Assembly: GCA_004335835.1 (NCBI GenBank)
Contig: RWJK01001431.1
Span: 79,862 to 129,294, forward strand
Source: Scenedesmus sp. ARA3
Taxonomy: Eukaryota; Chlorophyta; Chlorophyceae; Sphaeropleales; Scenedesmaceae
Direction: 5' to 3'
DNA: 49,433 nt
A program made the position numbers and the translations under genes. Under the pieces are notes generated by a model. The model was not told where the DNA came from. It saw only the letters and a program-made list of their open reading frames with translations, and ran no database searches. Below are positions 30,992-41,125 of the stretch, one piece after another. Numbering within the stretch: the stretch's first letter is position 1; the number at the start of each line of letters is the position of its first letter.

Positions 30992-33895
30992 TTAAAATAT
31001 CGTGGTAAGTTGTGGTATAGCAGGAAATGATGTTCCAATACCCGTAAGGGGGTGCCCAGGAATTAGGATCTTTCCCCCCAAGAATACTGATGGGCATGCC
31101 CCAGAATCAAAGTCCGGCAGCACAGCCAGCACCTGTGCTTCAGTGCAAGCACCAATCTTCACACACTTCTTCGCACTCGCTGGCGTTGAGAAAAGGCTAA
31201 TAAGCGGGCGCTCCTTGCCAAATGGCAGCAGCTTTGCGCCCGCATCCAGCAGCGCCGTGATTGTGCCGTTGGTGGAGTCTGGCCCAGCGCCCTCTAAACT
31301 ATTGAGTTCAGACTCGTCTATGCCGTGATGTAAACGGAGAGAATCACGCACAGCTTCATCAACGCTGCAGTGCGATGCAGCCCGGGTGAGTGGCGTCTGC
31401 GGGTCCTTGCGCTGCTTGTCATCCGCCGCATAGTACACCGCATTGGGGTCAGCGCCACCTTTGAGCAGAACCTTCACCAGCCGTGTCAGCCCGCGGAAAG
31501 CAGCCTTGTGCAGCAGTGTGTAGCCGCTTCCCGGGTACACATCAAGCCTCACATCTGCGCCCTTGCTGACAAGGTACTCGGCAACTGCAATCTCAACAGG
31601 TTCCACTGGCGTCCAGCAATCCACATCTGGTTTTTCGCACGCCATGCCGGCTTGCAGGGGTGTGAGGCCCCTGTAGTCCCTGCCGTTCACATCAAACTTG
31701 CCAGATGCCAGCAGCGCGGTGACAGCAGTTAGGTTGTTGGCGGCCACGGCTCCGTGCAGCGGATAGGCGCGTGCATAGCGCTCCGCAGCCTTCTTGGCCC
31801 AAGCACGCGCTATGGCCAGCGCTGCTTCAACAAGCTCGCGGTCGTAGCCCCCATGGTGCTGACGCCTACGACAGCAAGCACACATTGCAAGGACGAGACA
31901 CGTAATTCTGCTTACAGGCGGCTTCACCAGCACGGTGGAGCGCTGTCCCTGACCTCAGCCCAATCAAATGGCAGCCAACACCCCCTGCACTCATGTCATG
32001 GCATGCATGGCAACGTTGCCTCTGTTAACAGACTTGCGTGCGCTGGCTTGTGGAGCGCCCCGCCACATAGAGTGCTAGATCACGTATTCAACAGTCAGAA
32101 ATGTTCTAGCGGTGTTGCATTCATTTGTGCTGTCACCCGTAAGCACTCAAGCCTGCTGCTGCTGCTGCTGCTGTTGCTGCTGCTGGTGCTGCTGTTATTG
32201 GTTTACACGCAAGCAACGCGACAGTAACACTGCTAGGATCACCACCAGCATACCCACTGCGTGCCAAAGGCAGCACCAGCTCTGCAGCTGCCGCCTGCTG
32301 CGCCTACACACGCATGATGAGGTCAGCGCAAGCACCCACCAGCTAGCCAACGCTGGCTTCACAGCAGAGCCAGCCGCCTTGGCCTCCTGCCTGCCCCACA
32401 GGGTCCACCAGTGGAAGTACGAAAAGTCCTCGGGGAACTTTGCACCGCCATCCCAGCTGGCATCATACAGGCGGTCCACCCTCCGCTTCGCTGCAGGCGC
32501 CTGGCTTGTTGCAGTGCGACAGCGGGTGGGGGTGGGGGTAGAGCAGCGCGCTAGGGGGTTGGCTGGGCCAAAGGGAAGGGGGTCCGCGCCTGTATTTGCA
32601 GACACGGACTTGTGTCGGCACACAGCTGCATTACGTGTATGCAAGCAGCGTGTTCAGCAAAGCGTGAAAGTTGGGCTGGTGTAATTTCATTTCATGCCAG
32701 TGTGCGTCACAGCTACATGGCGCTCTGGTATCCGCATATCACTCAACTGTGCTGTGTGCAGCACCTGCCTTCCGCATCGCACCTGCATCTAGCAGCAGTT
32801 TGATGCTGAAACCTGGATAGCGCTTGTCCCAGCCAGCCGTGCTGTTGTATGTGGCAGCTGCTGCACACAGCGCCGCCCAGGTCAGTGGCGTGACCGTGCG
32901 GCCATCCGGCAGGCGGTAGAGTGCGTTGGCGTCGGCACCTCCAGCCAGCAAGTACTGCGCGGCAGCGGCAGCAGCAGCGTGCGGTGTGCGGTAGTGTCGC
33001 CAACCTCAGTGCTGCTGTTGTTGTTGCTGTTGTTGCTGGTGATTACAGCCTAGTATGTCTCCAGGTGTCTGTTGCGGCAGAGCCACGTGACAGCACCTGA
33101 ACAACCGCCAGTTTCTGCGGCTGCTACTCACAGCAAGATCGCCAGGGCTGCTACAAGCTGCGAGGTGTACCAGCGTGTAGCCGGGGCGTTCCTTGGGGGA
33201 CACGTCAACATTCACATCAGCGCCGGCGTAGATCAGGGCGGCAGAGATGCCATCCGAGGTGCCTGTAGCACAGAGCTGCGCCACATGCGGCTGCGCGTGT
33301 GGTGCCATGCCAGGGGAGCGGCCCATGCCACTGCCTGCAGGCAGCATCACATCAGGCCTCGGGCTATGTTACTACACGGTGTCATCATCAGTCATAAGCA
33401 GTGCAGAATCACTCTGCTGATCATTTGTTGTTGTGACGCCATTGTTGGCACTGCCGATTGCTAGCAGACAAGAAGACTTGGCACAGCAGCAGGCTGCAGC
33501 ATCATGGCTGGTGCTGAAGTTGAGCCCTCAAGCAGGCTGCACACACACAGTTTGCAACCATACTGCAGCAACCTGACGAGCGGCCAGTCGGCTCTGTGCA
33601 AAGCTGCCAGATTGTATGCAGTTGACACTTGCTTTGCTGCTGTGCCAGCTGGCATGTTGCATTCCGTGCAGCACTGCAGCAGCAGCTTACTGCATGTCGC
33701 CAGCGCAGCAGCCAGCGGCGTCCTGCCGTTGATATCAAGCCCGTTGACATCATGCTTGCGGCTGTCCAGCAGCTGCTGCAGCAGCACGATGTCCTGGTTG
33801 ACCGCAGCAGCGTGCAGGGGGCTGCTGTGGCTGGGTGTGCAGGCCAGCAGCAGCAGCAGCAGGGATGCTGGCAGGAGCAGGGCTCTGTCGGGCAT
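30992..33895 (-). CDS. Secreted ankyrin-repeat protein, paralogue D
   Basis: Minus-strand exons 33895-33691, 33334-33132, 32954-32783, 32589-32340, 31865-30992; 567 residues. Signal peptide (LLLPASLLLLLLACTPSHSS), then ankyrin units SPLHAAAVNQDIVLLQQLL, IYAGADVNVDVSPKERPGY and LLAGGADANALYRLPDG. The second module has AYPLHGAVAANNLTAVTALL and GYTLLHKAAFRGLTRLVKVLL. Exon 4 carries a missing base near 32554 and an extra base near 32480. Between them the conserved block (LLYPxPHPLSHCNKPGAC type) is read in another frame as ARCSTPTPTRCRTATSQAPA, then the family frame resumes at VDRLYDASW. After CPSVF the C-terminus leaves the family (expected SSFL..WR..) and ends GTSFPAIPQLTTIF. Function unknown. 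Confidence 0.8.
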
Positions 33896-35145
33896 CCTGA
33901 CCCGATTCGAGTATGACCTACTCCTGGAACACAGCTAGATTGACTTTTATATGCGTATTCTGTTCCTTGCGCCGCTTATTGACAGTCCATCGGCTCAGAT
34001 ACGCCTGGCCAACCGTCACGCTCCGGTGCGAATTCGTTGCGTGCAGACACGAACAGCAGTTTGCCGCAAGCAATCGTTCAGCTGGAACTATTCGACGTTT
34101 CTTGGTAAGAAGGTTAGATGGTTATGATGTAATAGGTTGCTAGGAAGCTGTTGGCTGGTGGAAGGTCGTCCCTGTGCATTCCCGCTCTAGAGAAGATCTT
34201 CGCCTTCCCCACAGCGGCAGCGCCACCCGTTCGACAACACGCAGCATCCTGTAGCGACGAACTCTATCACGGTACAGACGCGGCAATAACAACAGTTCCA
34301 TCATTGAGGCATCGGCCTTTGTGGGAGAGCAGAAGCGCCACATACCAGCTGTACCCACAGCACTGCTGTGAGCTGAGCTGCGCGGCTGCTGCTGCAGATG
34401 GACTCTCCAGCACAAACACGCCCCATGAAATGCTGGTGCAAAACGAACTTTGCAAATCAAAGAGCAGTGTGTGAAGTGAAGAAGGTTTGCCAGGACCTTG
34501 CTGTGGCAAGTAACATACTCAGGTGGTCTGGACCTGTTCAGGACCCCGTCTCATTGGGGGTTGTGTATGTTACAGTTCAACTCTGCTACTGCCTCTTGCT
34601 TCTACAGTATCTGCAGCGTTAGCTTCCTCGGGATGGCTGTCACAATGCCACTCAGTGGCGATATGTGACTGATTGGCAGCGCCTCAAAATCTCGGCACAC
34701 TGTGGGCCCCGCTGCTTTCTCCTCGCTGCAATTACTTTGGCAATGCAAGCGCTTTGCACAGCAGGACAATGCATGTCACACTCCTCAGCAGGCTGCAACC
34801 TCTGACTCCTCTCAGCAGCCCTGCAGGCTGAGTTGGGCTCAGTCATCTGTATGAGAGGCCCTGGGACTGGGTTCACGAAACTCAGCAGTCCACATGCACG
34901 TGTTGTGAAGAGGGGGTTTGCAGTTTGCATGGAATGCTGTGACGATGATAGTCGAGGGTTGAGAGAGCCGTGTGAATTATGCCAACGCCAAGCACGCTCG
35001 CCCACTCACTGCTATCCTGCGTCCAGCCAAATGCAATTACCGACACACCTGCAGTGCTGGACATGCACTGCCCACGCAAGGCAACGCCAGGTATACACTC
35101 TCGTCTTTACAGTAGTCCTCAGGCGCCAGCCTCACTGCTCGATGG
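33896..35145 (-). other. 5' flank of ankyrin gene D with shared leader block
   Basis: Read on the minus strand, 34250-34060 matches the block upstream of genes B and C (GGACGACCTTCCACCAGCCA, then AACCTATTACATCAT). The donor-like GAAGGTGAGTT of B and C is here GAAGATCTTCT. The remainder up to gene C (about 34300-35145) shows no gene. Confidence 0.5.
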
Positions 35146-35161
35146 CTAGCCCCCAACTGGC

Positions 35162-35194
<33 letters not shown>

Positions 35195-38178
35195 GGCAGC
35201 TTGCCAGATGCAGCCGCCACCTGCTGCTCCTGCCGCCGCCACACCATCAGGAACGACGAGGCGCAGGCGTCACTAGTCAACTTTGGAAGCACAGCCAGCA
35301 CTTGTGCTTCAGTGCACGCCCCAATCTTCACACACTGCTTTGCACTCTCGGGCACGGCAAAGAGGCTGATCAGTGGGCGTTCTTTGCCGAAAGGCAGCGC
35401 ACTTGCCCCGGCACCAAGCAGTGCTGCAATCGTGCCATTGGTGGAGTCTGGATCAGGGCCATCGTTGGGCCTGAGGGAGTAATCTTCGAGGTAATCTGCG
35501 TTGTCAATTGTACAGTCGTACACTGCCTCTGTCAGGGGCGTGTGCGGGTCCTTGCGCTGCTTGTCATCCTCGGCATAGTACACAGCGTTGGGGTCAGCGC
35601 CACCCTTCAGCAGCGCCTTCACCAGCTGAGCCTCCCGATACATTGCAGCCTGGTGCAGCAGCGTGTAGCCGCTGCCCGGTTCCACTGCGGGCCGGGCATC
35701 CGCGCCTTTACTGACAAGGTACTCCACCACTTCAGCCTCAAGCTGCGGCCAGCACCGGAAACCATCTCCAATGCACGCCATGCCAGCTTGCAGGGGTGTG
35801 AGGCCTTTGTCATCCTTGCTGTTCACATCAATTTTGCCGGATGCCAGCAGCGCGGTGACAGCTGTCAGGTTGTTGGCAGCCACGGCCGCATGCAGCGGGT
35901 AGGCACGCGCATAGCGCTGCTTCTCTGCAGCCCGCCTCCGATTGGTGAGCTCCAATGCGAGGGCTTCCTTTGCAGCTTTGCAGGCATGGACCTTGCCGTG
36001 CAGCAGTGCTCGCATAAGTAATGCTTGCATGGGCTCCACCTTGCGCCTGCAACAGCAACAACAGCTTTGGTGGTTGAGACAGCCATGGTCATGATGCTTC
36101 CGCCCGGTGGCGCCTCGCGGCATTCTGCAGTTGTAGCAAGTGCTGCGATGGCAGCTGTGCTTGAGCCTGCAGCAGCAAGAGCACACAGTCAGCGATGGCA
36201 CAAGTGTCAGCACTGACAAGGCCACTATGGCGGCCACTGACACACGTAACAGCGCTGTCCCCACTCCCAGCCTCATGACTTGCTTGTGTCAACTGTTTGT
36301 GATGGCCCTTGCAGTGCCAAGTGGTGGGCAGTGAGGCAGCTCCTGCAGTGCTGCAAGCAGAGGTGATGGCAGCTTCAAGCACCACAACCTGTTGCAGCTG
36401 TTGCAGCTGCTGCTGCTGCTGCTGCTGCAGTGACGCACGTGCGTACAAGTGCACTTGTACCCGAATGAACTGAATGGCAAAGGAGGTTGAACGTCTAATT
36501 GTCGCTGCTGATCTGCCAGCCAGCAACTCGACAGCAGCATTGGCAGGCGGTCTGGTCAGTACTGGCATCTCTGCTGCAGGCCAGGAGTGCTGCCAGCTGG
36601 CTGTGCTTCCGGCGCCTGCTCTGCCTACACCAGCAGAACGGGCCCAGAGAAACTACTCACCAGCCCGGCAGCTGCCGCTTTGTGTCTGTATTTGCAGACA
36701 AGATTGCGGCCTTAGCCTCCTGCGCGTCCCATAGGGTCCGCCAGGTGTGATAGTCAAAGCCCTTAGGGAATGGCGCATCAGCCAAGCTGGCGTTGCGTAT
36801 GCGGTCCACCTCCGCTGCGCTGCAGGTGCCTGGCTTGTTGCAGTGCGACAGCGGGTGCGGCTGGGGGTAGAGCAGCAGGCTAGGTGGGGAGGCGGCGCCC
36901 AAGGGAAGGGGGTCGGCACCTGCAGGAGTTGTAAGAACAGGTGAGTATGTGTGCAGCATTGCGAACAATTGAGTGGGAACTGCCATGCCATGCCGTGCCA
37001 GTCTGCGGCACAGTACCAAGCTATTAAACTTCAATGGGACAGATTCAGGTTACATCTCCGAACTTGTCTTATATTATTCTAGTAGCACAGCAATGCGCAT
37101 GCACACTTCAACTCGACTGCATTGTGCTGAAGGCCTGCAGCGGTACCGTATGTGTGCAGCGCCTGCGTTCTGCACCGCACCTGCAGCCAGCAGTAGCTGA
37201 AACCCTAAGCGTGAGTCCCCCACGGTGTTCTCGGTGCTGTTGTTCATCAAAGCTGCACACATTGCCGCGTAGGTGAGTGGTGTGACGGTGCGCCCGTCAG
37301 GCAGGCGGAACCACCTGCTGACATTAGCTCCCCCCATGAGCACATACTGCGCAGCATGCAGCATCAAAAATGCCTTACAACCTCTGGTCTCAGCAACAGG
37401 GTGGTGTGTGGAGCCGGCGCTGGAGCGACCAGGACGGTCAAGGCTGAGCAACTGTCCACCGCGGCATAGCTTGCCTGATTGATATTGTTGGCGACAAGGC
37501 GGTGGAACCACTGCCAGCTGCAGACAGTTGCAGTTTGTGTAGACCATACACCTAGTAGGTATGGTGCATCAGCACACTGTGGCAGGGATGCTAAAACACA
37601 CGCAGCATTCATAGAGCTGCTGTGCTGCTGCTGCTTACTTGGAGGTCCAAGGTGCTACCGCTGCAGGCTGTGAGGTGCACCAGCTTGTAGCCAGGGCGCT
37701 CCTTGGGGAATGCGTCAACATTTACGTCAGCGCCAGCGCACACCAAGGCCGCTGAGGTGCCCGATTCACTGCTGCTGGTGCAAAACTGCAGCTCCTTGTG
37801 CGTCAGCCTGTCAATGAAGCGGCTTGTGTTGTTGGCTGCAGGCAGCAGCACAGCATGACGTGGTTAATAACAATCAAAGCAGACAAGGACACACTGTCAA
37901 ACTGCTTGAACCTCAACTGGCTGAGCTGCTACTCGGTTTGGTGCACTGCAGCATCAACTTGATGAGTTGAACTCACTGCATGTCGCCAGCGCAGCAGCCA
38001 GCGGCGTCCTGCCGCTGGCATCCAGCCCGTTGACGTCATACTTGCGGCTGTCCAGCAGCTGCTGCAGCAGCACGATGTCCTGGTTGACCGCAGCATCGTG
38101 CAGGGGGCTGCTGTGGCCGGGTTTGCAGGCCAGCAGCAGCAGCAGGGCCACTGGCAGCAGCAGGGCTCTGCCGGGCAT
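35146..38178 (-). CDS. Secreted ankyrin-repeat protein, paralogue C (intact, full length)
   Basis: Minus-strand exons 38178-37977, 37835-37639, 37346-37181, 36919-36661, 36046-35146; 574 residues, every phase consistent. It is the best reference copy of the family. In order: signal peptide (LLLPVALLLLLACKPGHSS); SPLHDAAVNQDIVLLQQLL; VCAGADVNVDAFPKERPGY; RLPDGRTVTPLTYAAMC; ADPLPLGAASPPSLLLYPQ; HCNKPGTCSAAEVDRI; a charged linker (VHACKAAKEALALELTNRR). The second ankyrin module follows with AYPLHAAVAANNLTAVTALL and GYTLLHQAAMYREAQLVKALL. The tail is Gln-rich (about ten Gln). The leader peptide predicts entry to the secretory pathway, unusual for ankyrin proteins, which are mostly cytosolic. Substrate or partner unknown. 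Tandem with gene D, and inverted relative to A and B. Confidence 0.85.
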
Positions 38179-38543
38179 TATGCCCCGATTCGACTATGAC
38201 CCTCTTCCTGAACGCCTGACCACGAACCGACGCCTATGGATGTGTTGATCCCTTTGGACAGCTTAGCGGCAGCCTATCGACGCAGATAAACCTGACGCAC
38301 CGTCACGCACAATTGTACATCGCGTACACGAACAGATATACGGAATCGTCATTTGTTCAGCTGGGACTGGTAGGAACCTTCTGATGGGAAGGTAAGCTGA
38401 CTGATTGAGTGTAATAGGTGGTTTGCGAAGCTGTTAGCTGGCGGAAGGTCGTCCCTTTTTGAACTCACCTTCGCCTCAGCAGCAGCCCCGCCCATGCGAC
38501 AACCCGCGGCGCCCCTCCTTAACCCACGAAACATACCAAACAT
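38179..38543 (-). promoter_or_regulatory. Shared ankyrin-family leader block, C copy (possible 5' exon)
   Basis: Best preserved copy. On the minus strand a 64-codon frame starts at 38543 (MFGMFRGLRRGAAGCRMGG). It crosses GAGGCGAAG|GTGAGTT, which looks like a good splice donor, then RDDLPPANSFANHLL. The same features recur upstream of B, and in damaged form upstream of A and D. The motif CGAATCGGGGCA at 38181-38192 abuts the ATG. It may be promoter, an untranslated first exon or a short upstream ORF. Confidence 0.5.
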
Positions 38544-39222
38544 TTTGCTAACAGATAATAGTGCAGTGGGAGACGGGAAAGGTTACCCGTGCGTGTGACA
38601 ACCAACCAACCAACACGGCGTGTGGGACAGACGCTCCACTGGTCCAGCAGTAGCGCTGCTAGCAGCCTGCTCTCTACACCTGTACACACTCAGCAAAGCA
38701 GCGTGTGCAGATGCCGCCCATAGTAAGCACTACAATACTATACAATGCAGTACAACACATCGCATTTCAGGCCTGAAATTTGCCTCAGGCCCCAGCCTGG
38801 GGCCCCCAGGCACAAGCACGCGAGCCGGAAAAAAAGTCCCAGCGGTGGCAGCAGTGAAGCATTGCGCGGCAACAACTTGCGCGCAGTTCGACAGCATTGA
38901 GCCGCAGCACCCCAGCACCCCCCTTGGTTTATCACTCGATAACAGGGTACCCATGCAACGTGACAGACCGCATTCCTGCAGCACCCAACATGCCAGATGC
39001 GAACCATGAAACATCTGCTGCTAGTGTTGCTGGCATGTGCTGCTGGTGCAGTTGCCTTGGGGGCTTTGTTGAGGTGCACCAGCTGCTGTGTCCCTGTCTC
39101 ACAAAACGTGCCGCATCCCGCATGAACACCTCAGCTACTGGCGCAGGTGCAGTGCACAGCCGTGCTGCATGTCACCTGGGGCCATCATGCTCCAGCCGCA
39201 GCTGCCTCCAAGCTGAGCAACC
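38544..39222. other. Intergenic; nothing recognised
   Basis: Holds the promoter side of ankyrin gene C and the 3' flank of the TPR gene, both on the minus strand. Only short open frames of biased composition. Confidence 0.5.
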
Positions 39223-39402
39223 TCAGCTGCCGCTGCCGTGCTCCCCTGCATCTGCGCCTACTGTGTCACCTGCTGGCTGCTTGCTGCCTTCATGCTGCTG
39301 CTGCTGCTGCTGCTGTGCGCTGCTGCCTGCGGCTGTGCCTTTGGCGCCAGCTGCATCTTCCGTGCCTGCTGCTGCTGGTGTGCTCTCTTTTGGCGCTGCC
39401 GC

Positions 39403-39455
<53 letters not shown>

Positions 39456-40605
39456 CGTCATCCCCTTCACTCCCTGCAGCCGCTGCCGCTGCGTCTGTGT
39501 CTGCCTCTGCTGCTGCTGCTGCTGCTGCTGGTGGTGGCGCTGCTGCTGCTGGGTCTGATGCACCTGTTGTGCCACCGCCCGCATCCATTACATGCGCCCG
39601 CGCGCCTTTTGGCTGCTGCTGGTGCTTCTTTGCAAGCATCTGTGCATTGGGCATCTCCTGCACCAAATCCGGATGCCCCGGCTGCAGCTTTGCTGCTGCC
39701 ATGTAGCTGGCTAGGGCCAGCTGGGGCTCTCCAAGGTTTAGCTGAACCCTAGCCAGTGTGATATGACCTTCCACCCATCCTGGCTCTAAGCTCACTGCCT
39801 GCTGCGCTGCTTGTACGGCCTCAAAGGTGCGGCCTGCTTGGTCCAGTACTTGCGCACGCATCTCATGCAGGCGGCTGTTGCGTGGCTGGATCTGCAGCAG
39901 TGGGGCAAGGCAAGCAGCAGAGCAGCAGAGGTTGCCAGCAAGCCGCTAGGAGCAGGTGGATTAGCTGCTAGTGTGTGTCCGCTGGTACAGCTGGCTGAGG
40001 GCCATTTGATGCTCAGGCTTGCTGCTTGAACGTGGTGCGCACATATGCAAGCACTTCAGCGCCACGCTGCGAGGGCCGCAAGGCAGCTAGTGTTCAGCTG
40101 CTGCTGCTCACCAGGGCAGCCTGGTCCCAGCAGCGCAGTGCTGCCTGTGCATTGCCAGCCTCAGCATACTCAGAGCCCTGCACGCAGACCGCGCAACATT
40201 CAAAACAAGGTGCTAACATTGCAGCATAGATCCAGCAGGGTTGGCAGGCGCTGCTTGCTGTGTCAGCAAAGCATTGACCTGCCAGGTGCACACTGGCTGC
40301 GAGTGCAGGCTGGTTCCACTGCTGACATACTTGACAGAACACTAGTGCCGTTGCGTATCAGGCATGATACGCATTGTTCGCTTGGATTACAGCTTAAGAG
40401 GCATCTGCAGGAAATCAGGCAGGAACTGACTGTGGCTCACCTTGTCAATCCACTTGTTGGCGCTCACTGCCAGTGCCTCAGCGGCTGCCTGGGTAGTGCT
40501 ACCTGCTGCGACATCTCCGTCCTGCTGCTCTGTATCGCCTTCGTCAAAGGCTGATATGCGCTTCTGCACCTTGGCTGGTCGTCGACTTGCTATCTTAAAC
40601 GACAT
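39223..40605 (-). CDS. TPR protein, TTC33-like
   Basis: Three minus-strand exons: 40605-40441, 40177-40112, 39891-39223; 299 residues. The N-terminus (MSFKIASRRPAKVQKRISAF) and the acidic stretch after it precede ALAVSANKWIDKG. TPR helices follow: EYAEAGNAQAALRCWDQAA; LHEMRAQVLDQAGRTFEAVQ; and a third pair from GHITLARVQLNLGEPQLALA to KLQPGHPDLVQE. Order and wording resemble animal TTC33, a small poorly characterised TPR protein, but that match is from memory. The C-terminal ~115 residues are Ala/Gln-rich with a long poly-Ala run encoded by (GCN)n around 39385-39455. The start is the only ATG in frame and lies 520 bp from the divergent TAF5 start. Confidence 0.7.
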
Positions 40606-41125
40606 GCTCGCACTGTTGGTGCTGCTGCTGCTGTGTCGAGATGCTGCTGCTGCCGCTACGATACAGGCCGGTGCGGGCGTTGAGGGTCTGGAAACACTAG
40701 TTCAACAGTAACCGAGCTATGCACAGGACCTGTAGAGCATGATGCAAGACAGCTTCAAAGCAAGTTGAACAACAAGGGCTTTTCGTTGTGACACCAGATG
40801 ACACTCGGAAGAATCGGTGGCTTGGGCAGATCGCGTCAGTCTTCATTTGTCCGGTGTGCTTTACAACGTTCCCTGCTTGTTCAAGCTTTCCTGCGAATGC
40901 CACGCCCGGCACGTTCCTGTTTGTGTTGAACTGCACCCAGAAAGCCACCGTCAAATGGGTGTAGATGCAGAACAGCAGCTCAGAAGTTGATTGTTGATGC
41001 AGTGATGTAGCTGATAGGCATCTACAGCTGGAGCTTGCCGAGAGCGGGCTGCAGCAGTAGGGGCAGGGCAGTAGCACTAGCAGCAGCACCAGCACCAGTG
41101 GCAGCAGCTGCAGCAGGCAGGCCCA
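40606..41125. promoter_or_regulatory. Divergent promoter region between the TTC33-like gene and TAF5
   Basis: 520 bp between two outward-pointing start codons. Includes a CAG-rich leader immediately before the TAF5 ATG, with an in-frame TAG near 41075, which supports 41126 as the start. No specific element identified. Confidence 0.45.
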
